Origin: Bacteroidota bacterium
Lineage (GTDB): Bacteria > Bacteroidota > Bacteroidia > Bacteroidales > Prolixibacteraceae
NCBI GenBank assembly: GCA_023412195.1
Contig: JAEYNZ010000140.1
Coordinates: forward strand, 1-64,000
Direction of reading: 5' to 3'
DNA length: 64,000 bases
Part shown: positions 57,728-64,000 of the stretch, in pieces
Position numbering within the stretch: the first letter of the stretch is position 1
Layout: every line of letters starts with the position of its first letter
Position numbers and translations under genes: made by a program
The notes under the pieces: generated by a model
Seen by the model: the letters and a program-made list of their open reading frames with translations, nothing else
Database searches by the model: none
Told to the model about the DNA's origin: nothing

Positions 57728-60700
57728 ATGAAAATTAAGTCATTATTATTAACAAGTTTTATTTTACTTTCCTTCTGTTCCTTGTTATCAGGACAAACAG
57801 GAGTCAGCACAATTGAACAGGATTCAATCCGCCTCTATGCTGGTTCAGGTATAAACCAGATCCTGATTCCAGTTCCTGATACTATTCAGAATCTCAACCC
57901 GATAGTTGAAATCGAATTATCAAACAGCAACCTTCTTGAACTGAGAGATTATGAATACAAACAAGGTAATTCATTTGTTGCTGTTGAACTTGAAGAAATG
58001 GGTACCACTGGCAAACAAGAAATGAATGTATTATTTAATTCTGAAGGAAAAACTTACACCAAACAATATTTTATTCATATTCTGCCCTATCAGAATCCCG
58101 GATTGAAATTTGAGATTCATGATATAGTTTTTTGGCAGGAAGCAATTCCATTATCCGGAGTTCCTGTATATGAAACTACCATTCAGACTTCAGAAGGCCC
58201 TTACAATATATTAAACTATAAAGAAATTCCCATTACTGTCAACATGGATTGTAACAATCCGGCAGTATGTACAGGACATGATTTTTATACATCCATGTAC
58301 AGGGGATATATAGTACCACCAGCCAATGGTACTTACCACTTTTATATGAGGTCGGCCGATAACCATACGCTCTGGCTCAGTACAAATCATGAATTCAGTA
58401 ATGCAAAATTACTTCTTTCCAGAAGTGATAAATATGGCAGGGCAGGTACTGAAATCGGTAATAACACCGCCAAATCGGCACCTGTACAGCTGGAAGCGGG
58501 CAAGGTTTACGCAATTTATGCAACACAGTGGATCATTCATTCCACATTCGGAGGAATTATGTGGGATGGTCCTGAAATTAACATGAGTTACATCCCGGGT
58601 AAACATACCATGCCTGTGTACGATACTGCCAAACCAACAATTCCTGCAGATTTCGCCCTGGAATGGAAATCATCGTCAGCGTTATCAGTAAAATGGAGTA
58701 CCTCAACTGACAATACAGCTGTATTGGGATATAATTTGTACATGAACGGACTCATGGTAAATACTGAGCTGATAAAAGGAACATCCTACCGGATTGAAAA
58801 CCTTGATGAGTCAACAAGATTTCAGCTGGCGATAACATCAGTTGACAGGGCGGGTAATGAATCATTTATAAGCAGCGTACTTGAGGCAGAAACATTCCCC
58901 CAAGACGAAGTCCCTCCTACTCCACCTGTAAGTCTGGAGGTTCTTGAAGTAAATGGCCTGGCCATGCAGATCAAATGGGATGGAGCAACAGATGGTGAAA
59001 CGGAAATTATCGGATACAATCTTTATATCAATGATAACCTTTATAATTCAAGTGACCTTATATACGGAAATGAAATCATTGTAAGGAATCTTGTTCCTGA
59101 GACCGCATACCAGATTCATTTAGAATCTATAGATGCAGGCCTGAATATTTCTGATAAAAGTAATGCATTTGAAGTATCCACAGTGGCATTTGATGCAACC
59201 GGTCCACTGCTGGGAGAGAATATGGGGAAAGTGGTTATTTCTGACGAAGTAACTTCATGGAATGAAGGGATCGGACTCAATGGCCCTTATGAAAACGGCG
59301 ATATGGTTAATAACCTGACTGTCCGGCAACTAGTAAAGGAATTTGGAGCAGGAACCATCCGCTGGGGTGCCATATCTGCCAACTCAAAATCACTATCAGG
59401 TTCAACAGGAACAGGAAAATCTAATACATATGGAAAGATGCTGGATTTTGCAAATGAACTGGATGCACGATTTGCACTAACCGTAGGAGTTCAAAATGGT
59501 ATCGACTACCGTACCGATCCTTCAACCTTTCTGAACCTGCTGGAATACCTTGCTGGTGATTCATCTACAACGTGGGGTTCCATCCGGGCTTCAGAGGGTT
59601 TTACCGATCCACTTCTTCAGAAAGGAAAAGGAATCCTGCTTGAATTTGGCAATGAAGTATGGGGTGCGGCTGCACATGATGCAGAAATAGGATCGGATTA
59701 TACTGCCTATGCAAAGTGGGTCAGAGAGATGACTGAAGTTGTAAAATCATCACCCTATTATGATCCCGAAAAAATTATTATGGTATACAGTGGACGTTAT
59801 CCTCACCCGGAAAACAGTTATGGAGTAAACACCCGGGTTCTGACAGGTGACAGGGGCCATGCCGAAAGTCTTGGTGTATCGGGTTATATGGGAGGAAATC
59901 TAAGTTATGATCCGGAAATTCCGAAGGGTAATTCTGAACTGGATTATTACAAGAACAGTATTGATATGGCAAGAAAGAATATGGAGGGTTTTGTCCTTAC
60001 CATGAAAGAAATGCTAAGTCTCACAGGCACCTTGAAAACTTTTTACCTGTATGAATCAAATATGACCACCTCCTCATATAATGGAAGGTTCGGCCAGGCA
60101 GTTGTACTTACAGATTACCTTGCAAACTCAATGAATTACGGGTCAATAGTCCCAACCATATTTCATCTTACTGGCGGTGAATGGCGCATTACACAACCTG
60201 CCGATAATTACAAGAAACTACCTCTTTACTACACAGGAAAATATTTCAACAGGTTTTGTAAAGGCCATATCCTGGAAACCACATTTATTTCAAATAACAG
60301 AATAACAAACTCAGCCGGAAAGAATATCAACTATGATCCGGTAGGAGCATACGCATACAATTCAGGGGAAGATTTTAGCATTTTACTGATTAACCGTGAT
60401 TTTGAAAATCAGTTTTCGGTGGAACTGGAGCTTCCTGCCAATATTTCATTTGCTGGTGAGGCCACCATATATACATTGAAAGAAGAAGACTTCAGTTCAT
60501 TTAATACCCAGATTGATTCTGTAAATATTACTGTATCAGAAAAAATGCTGGTAAAAATTCCTAAACATGCTATGGTGATTGTCACTGTTAAAGGTGAGGA
60601 TCCTGGTTATGACAAGTTGCCACTGGGCTATTACGACAGGAAAAAACCGGAAACCCTGAATATAACATCTTCCAGGAATTTTCTGATAGACACAGATAAA

Positions 60701-61207
60701 GGGACTGATGTTATCAGAACAGAAGTTTTGCCATCTGATGCTTTTAGTACCAGTGCAGTTATTGATGTTATAGAAAATAATACAAAAAGTGTATTGACAT
60801 CTATGTCTGGAGGAAGGATGCATATAAAAGCATCAGGAATATGTGGCGATGAAGGATTTATAAGGTTTTACATTTATGCTGCCGATAATCATCTTTTAAA
60901 TGATACAATTGATGTTTATGTAACGAACCAGGGAACAGGATGCCAGACCACAAACTCAGATTTGATATCTGAAGAAAATGGTATTGCGTTTTATCCCAAT
61001 CCAGCTTACGAAAAACTCCATATCAGCAGAAAATTTGACAACCGTTGCTTTTTACAAATCATCGATATTACCGGTAAAGCAATTTATCAGAATTATCTGG
61101 AGGCAGGTTATGAAATTCCTGTTAAAGCACTTAAGCCAGGATTGTATGTTATAAGCATTTATAAACCAGATGGCGATCATTTTTCAGGGAGGTTTGTGAA
61201 AAAATAA
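57728..61207 (+). CDS. Large T9SS glycan-active protein: PA14, two Fn3, TIM-barrel-like
   Basis: A 1159-aa secreted protein: signal peptide (1-22); a sandwich (about 25-115); a PA14 domain (about 118-295, YRGYIVPPANGTYHFYMRS); two fibronectin type III domains (about 301-395, 396-490); a barrel-like domain (about 495-880); a sandwich and a Big-like domain; a T9SS sorting domain (about 1085-1159). In the barrel, LEFGNEVWG (Asn642-Glu643) and YLYESN (Glu776) look like acid/base and nucleophile of clan GH-A enzymes such as arabinofuranosidases. I know no exact family. It is probably the main surface enzyme of the locus. Confidence 0.72.
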   Translation: MKIKSLLLTSFILLSFCSLLSGQTGVSTIEQDSIRLYAGSGINQILIPVPDTIQNLNPIVEIELSNSNLLELRDYEYKQGNSFVAVELEEMGTTGKQEMNVLFNSEGKTYTKQYFIHILPYQNPGLKFEIHDIVFWQEAIPLSGVPVYETTIQTSEGPYNILNYKEIPITVNMDCNNPAVCTGHDFYTSMYRGYIVPPANGTYHFYMRSADNHTLWLSTNHEFSNAKLLLSRSDKYGRAGTEIGNNTAKSAPVQLEAGKVYAIYATQWIIHSTFGGIMWDGPEINMSYIPGKHTMPVYDTAKPTIPADFALEWKSSSALSVKWSTSTDNTAVLGYNLYMNGLMVNTELIKGTSYRIENLDESTRFQLAITSVDRAGNESFISSVLEAETFPQDEVPPTPPVSLEVLEVNGLAMQIKWDGATDGETEIIGYNLYINDNLYNSSDLIYGNEIIVRNLVPETAYQIHLESIDAGLNISDKSNAFEVSTVAFDATGPLLGENMGKVVISDEVTSWNEGIGLNGPYENGDMVNNLTVRQLVKEFGAGTIRWGAISANSKSLSGSTGTGKSNTYGKMLDFANELDARFALTVGVQNGIDYRTDPSTFLNLLEYLAGDSSTTWGSIRASEGFTDPLLQKGKGILLEFGNEVWGAAAHDAEIGSDYTAYAKWVREMTEVVKSSPYYDPEKIIMVYSGRYPHPENSYGVNTRVLTGDRGHAESLGVSGYMGGNLSYDPEIPKGNSELDYYKNSIDMARKNMEGFVLTMKEMLSLTGTLKTFYLYESNMTTSSYNGRFGQAVVLTDYLANSMNYGSIVPTIFHLTGGEWRITQPADNYKKLPLYYTGKYFNRFCKGHILETTFISNNRITNSAGKNINYDPVGAYAYNSGEDFSILLINRDFENQFSVELELPANISFAGEATIYTLKEEDFSSFNTQIDSVNITVSEKMLVKIPKHAMVIVTVKGEDPGYDKLPLGYYDRKKPETLNITSSRNFLIDTDKGTDVIRTEVLPSDAFSTSAVIDVIENNTKSVLTSMSGGRMHIKASGICGDEGFIRFYIYAADNHLLNDTIDVYVTNQGTGCQTTNSDLISEENGIAFYPNPAYEKLHISRKFDNRCFLQIIDITGKAIYQNYLEAGYEIPVKALKPGLYVISIYKPDGDHFSGRFVKK

Positions 61208-61230
61208 CAAACTAGAGGATAAGAAAAGAA

Positions 61231-61620
61231 ATGAACCTGTTAAAAAGACAATTAAGTACAGCACAAATTTATGGGTCAGGGCTGGCTTTCATCCTGATTC
61301 TCCTGTTGATTTATTCATTCACAGGAGTGAAATACTTTTTACATGTTTCACTGGCAGTCTTAATTATTTTGATGGTATGGCCAGTCCCGTTCAGGTACTT
61401 TGGGTTATTTTGGTTTGCGCTTGGAGAATTATTGGGATATATAACAGGCAGGTTTTTCATGGCTGTCATCTTTGTTCTTGTTGTCATTCCTGTCAGTATA
61501 TTCAAAAGAAGAAGCATCAGAAAAAAAATGAATCTTGGAGCATCTGACAAAGGTGTTCCTTCATTTTTTATAACGCGGAACCATCGGTTTAGTGCAGCTG
61601 ATCTTATAAAACCATTCTAA
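61231..61620 (+). CDS. SxtJ-like membrane protein
   Basis: A 129-aa integral membrane protein with hydrophobic stretches at about 14-32, 34-52 and 70-92 and a basic tail (FKRRSIRKKMN). I recognise the SxtJ family pattern, FWFALGELLGYITGRFFMAVIFVLVVIP; SxtJ-like proteins repeatedly accompany carbamoyltransferases. The function is unknown, possibly a membrane partner for the transferase. It is 11 bases upstream of the DUF5989-like gene. Confidence 0.75.
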   Translation: MNLLKRQLSTAQIYGSGLAFILILLLIYSFTGVKYFLHVSLAVLIILMVWPVPFRYFGLFWFALGELLGYITGRFFMAVIFVLVVIPVSIFKRRSIRKKMNLGASDKGVPSFFITRNHRFSAADLIKPF

Positions 61621-61631
61621 TCGATTCAAAA

Positions 61632-61781
61632 ATGGAACTAATAAAAGATTTAGTGGATTTTCTGAAAACAAGGAAAAAATTCTGGCTGATACCGCTACTG
61701 ATCATCCTGCTGTTCTTCAGTATCCTGATCATTTTAAGCGGAAGTTCTGCCATTGCTCCATTTATTTATACTTTGTTTTAG
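61632..61781 (+). CDS. DUF5989-like small membrane protein
   Basis: A 49-aa protein. MELIKDLVDFLKTRKKFW is followed by one hydrophobic helix and the ending SSAIAPFIYTLF, which is the DUF5989 pattern (a basic amphipathic start, one helix, APFIYTLF at the end). Such proteins stand between SxtJ-like proteins and carbamoyltransferases in other genomes, to my knowledge. It is easily missed by length cut-offs. The role is unknown. Confidence 0.78.
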   Translation: MELIKDLVDFLKTRKKFWLIPLLIILLFFSILIILSGSSAIAPFIYTLF

Positions 61782-61810
61782 AAACAGTCATGCTACTGTT
61801 TTAGTATTTC

Positions 61811-63679
61811 ATGATGATGAACGAGATTATTATAGGGATTTCAGCTTATTATCACGACAGTGCAGCCTGTATCATTAAAAACGGGAAGATCATTGCTGCA
61901 GCACAGGAAGAAAGGTTTACACGCCGGAAACATGACAGTACATTTCCATCTCATGCTTTAAAATATGTGCTTTCTGAACTTGATGAAGACATTTCACAGG
62001 TAAATTACGTCGCATTTTACGATAAACCTCTACTGAAATTTGAGCGTATCCTTGAAACTTTTCATGGTTTTGCTCCCAGGGGAATAAAAAGTTTCTTTCA
62101 TGCCATACCAGTATGGTTACGGGATAAACTCCACATCAGGCAGCACATCCAAACCGAATTAAATAAGGCAGGTATACATGGCGTTCCGGTTTTATTTCCG
62201 GAACACCATCTTTCACATGCTGCAAGCGCTTTCTATCCTTCACCCTATAATGAGGCTGCAATTCTGACAATCGATGGTGTGGGAGAATGGTCAACTACTA
62301 CGATTGGGCTCGGTAAGGACAATTCCATCACAATATTGACGGAGCTGCAGTTTCCGCATTCATTGGGACTGTTGTATTCATCATTCACATACTACTGTGG
62401 ATTCAGGGTGAACAGTGGGGAGTATAAACTGATGGGGCTTGCACCATATGGTCAGCCGAAGGCAAGTGAAACCATGCAGTTTAAAAATATCATAACCAAT
62501 GAACTGGTTATTATAAAACCCGATGGATCTTTCACCCTGAACATGAAGTATTTCGACTATGCATCCGGCCTTAGGATGACAAATAATAAAAAGTGGAAAA
62601 AGCTTTTTGGCATTCCACCCCGGCAACCTGAAACAGAAATCGGCCAGTCATATTGCAACCTGGCACTTGCCATTCAGCAGGTAACAGAAGATATTGTATT
62701 AAAGCTGGCAGAAACTGCAAAGAATATAACCGGATCAGACAATCTGGTAATGGCAGGTGGTGTTGCTTTAAACTGTGTAGCAAATGGCAAACTACTTAAA
62801 AGTGGCTTATTCAAAAGTATATGGATACAACCAGCGGCTGGGGATGCAGGTGGTGCTGTTGGTGCTGCCCTTGTAGCACGGTACATTTACCTCAACCAGC
62901 CAAGGAACATAAAATCAGAAAAACAGGATGGGATGGATGGCGCTTTACTTGGCCCCTCATTTTCTGATGCCCATATTTACAAAACCATTTCTAAATACAA
63001 GGCTTCTGCCAGATATGTCAACGATTTTGAACAACTATGCAAACAGACCGCATCGCTAATAGGAGAAGGAAAAATAATTGGCTGGTTTCAGGGGAGAATG
63101 GAATTTGGGCCAAGAGCTTTGGGAAACCGAAGTATTCTGGCTGATGCACGATCTGGTGAAATGCAAAAAAAACTTAACCTGCAGATAAAGTTCAGGGAAG
63201 GGTTCAGACCCTTTGCACCAGCTATTATGTCAGAATTTACGAATGAGTATTTTGATCTTGATCAACCTTCTCCATATATGCTGCTGGTTTGTCCTGTAAA
63301 GGAAATTCACAGGAAAACCCTGCCTCAGAATTATGAAGGTTTCCCTTTACAGAAGAAGCTTTATTTTGAACGGTCAACCATACCTTCTGTAACCCATATC
63401 GATTATTCTGCAAGGGTTCAGACAGTTCATGAAGAAATAAATCCCAGGTTTTATCATCTTCTTCGGGAGGTTTATTCCATTACCGGAAATCCGCTGGTAA
63501 TCAATACAAGTTTTAATGTACGGGGTGAACCTGTTGTATGCACACCTGAAGACGCCTTTGTTTGCTTTATGAGAACTGACATGGACTACCTTATCATGGG
63601 GAATTACCTATTCGACAAAACGAAACAGACTCATGTAAATACTTTACCTCGCTTTCAAATTATCGACAGCCTTGATTAA
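61811..63679 (+). CDS. O-carbamoyltransferase, NodU/CmcH family
   Basis: Transfers a carbamoyl group from carbamoyl phosphate to a hydroxyl, using ATP; 622 aa (three ATGs in a row; any may start it). The N-terminal Kae1/YrdC-like domain has GISAYYHDSAACII, the metal-binding EHHLSHAASAFYPSP and IDGVGEWSTT. GGVALNCVANGKL binds nucleotide, and the C-terminal domain has EFGPRALGNRSILAD and FREGFRPFAPA. The protein looks complete. Given the surface locus around it, the acceptor is probably a cell-surface or exported sugar, or a lipid-linked precursor. Confidence 0.93.
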   Translation: MMMNEIIIGISAYYHDSAACIIKNGKIIAAAQEERFTRRKHDSTFPSHALKYVLSELDEDISQVNYVAFYDKPLLKFERILETFHGFAPRGIKSFFHAIPVWLRDKLHIRQHIQTELNKAGIHGVPVLFPEHHLSHAASAFYPSPYNEAAILTIDGVGEWSTTTIGLGKDNSITILTELQFPHSLGLLYSSFTYYCGFRVNSGEYKLMGLAPYGQPKASETMQFKNIITNELVIIKPDGSFTLNMKYFDYASGLRMTNNKKWKKLFGIPPRQPETEIGQSYCNLALAIQQVTEDIVLKLAETAKNITGSDNLVMAGGVALNCVANGKLLKSGLFKSIWIQPAAGDAGGAVGAALVARYIYLNQPRNIKSEKQDGMDGALLGPSFSDAHIYKTISKYKASARYVNDFEQLCKQTASLIGEGKIIGWFQGRMEFGPRALGNRSILADARSGEMQKKLNLQIKFREGFRPFAPAIMSEFTNEYFDLDQPSPYMLLVCPVKEIHRKTLPQNYEGFPLQKKLYFERSTIPSVTHIDYSARVQTVHEEINPRFYHLLREVYSITGNPLVINTSFNVRGEPVVCTPEDAFVCFMRTDMDYLIMGNYLFDKTKQTHVNTLPRFQIIDSLD

Positions 63680-63692
63680 GGCCCAGCAGCCA

Positions 63693-64000
63693 ATGAATAA
63701 AAAACAGAAAATAAATATTGTACTGATCCTGTTCCTTTTGGCAGCCTTGGTGTTTATTGTTATTGATATGCTGCTTGGAACCTTGCTTATAAAAGATTCA
63801 GATAAAACTTTCAGATCTTCTCATTATTATTACCATCACGGACTTATACCCAATCAGAAATCAATTGCCAAATGGAGCAGCATTTCTTATTTGATCCATA
63901 CAAATTCACTTGGGTTCAGGGATAAAGCAGTTCATGAAATTCCACTCCGTTCAGATAAAAAAAGAATTTTGCTGATGGGTGATTCACATACGGAAGGTGT
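63693..64000 (+). CDS. SGNH-hydrolase-like protein, partial at window edge
   Basis: The first 102 codons of a gene that continues beyond the window. The N-terminus is a membrane anchor (IVLILFLLAALVFIVIDMLL, about 9-28). It then matches the protein at 50177: YYHHGL, HTNSLGFRD, EIPLRSDKKRILLMGDSHTEGV. GDSH is the expected SGNH nucleophile block. The gap to the carbamoyltransferase is 13 bases, so they are probably co-transcribed. Confidence 0.85.
   Translation, partial: MNKKQKINIVLILFLLAALVFIVIDMLLGTLLIKDSDKTFRSSHYYYHHGLIPNQKSIAKWSSISYLIHTNSLGFRDKAVHEIPLRSDKKRILLMGDSHTEG

Overview
The window is a piece of a Bacteroidota chromosome, most likely Bacteroidales or Marinilabiliales. Evidence: a SusC/SusD pair, two proteins ending in type IX secretion (T9SS) sorting domains, Bacteroidota-type promoters (TTTG, about 19 nt, TAnnTTTG) in front of several genes, A-rich leaders without Shine-Dalgarno sequences, and an E1 alpha-beta fusion dehydrogenase. 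No tRNA, rRNA or CRISPR array was seen.

Layout. 1-23.2 kb is mainly housekeeping: aspartokinase, an esterase-like hydrolase, a GntR/UTRA repressor divergent from a 2-oxoacid dehydrogenase E2-E1 operon with two matching palindromic operators, an M23 peptidase, LysRS, RecJ, a HAD phosphatase, an acyltransferase, a coupled HhH/beta-barrel pair, PurE, and an hpt-adk-obgE-PAP2-MutS-like series. 23.2-33.0 kb is a sugar-use cluster: sugar porter, GH120-like beta-xylosidase, URO-D-like protein, GH29 fucosidase, hexokinase and GH2 enzyme. 33.0-40.1 kb holds a candidate small RNA with its own promoter and terminator, then glpF-glpD-glpK, gpsA and pgi.

40.6-44.1 kb is an AT-rich restriction-modification module: controller, two D12-class adenine methyltransferases and a PD-(D/E)XK-like nuclease, all on the minus strand. 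Two 51-bp direct repeats with 44 of 51 matches bracket it, and a perfect palindrome lies at the controller promoter. The flanking non-coding DNA contains degenerate repeats and possible gene debris. A secreted serine hydrolase, a GC-rich foldable repeat element and deoC follow.

47.2-64.0 kb is a plus-strand surface polysaccharide locus: ECF sigma factor, a two-repeat T9SS protein, an anchored SGNH-type protein, a lipoprotein, SusC, SusD, a small lipoprotein, a 1159-aa PA14/Fn3/TIM-barrel-like T9SS protein, then an SxtJ-like protein, DUF5989-like protein (49 aa), a carbamoyltransferase and a second SGNH-type protein cut by the window edge. The two SGNH proteins are paralogs. I infer that glycan capture, cleavage and carbamoyl or acyl decoration are combined here.

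The items most worth following are the small RNA at about 33.1 kb, the repeat-bracketed restriction module, the carbamoyltransferase/SxtJ/DUF5989/SGNH set beside a SusCD system, and a sharply bounded near-identical tract inside the tandem-repeat T9SS gene.
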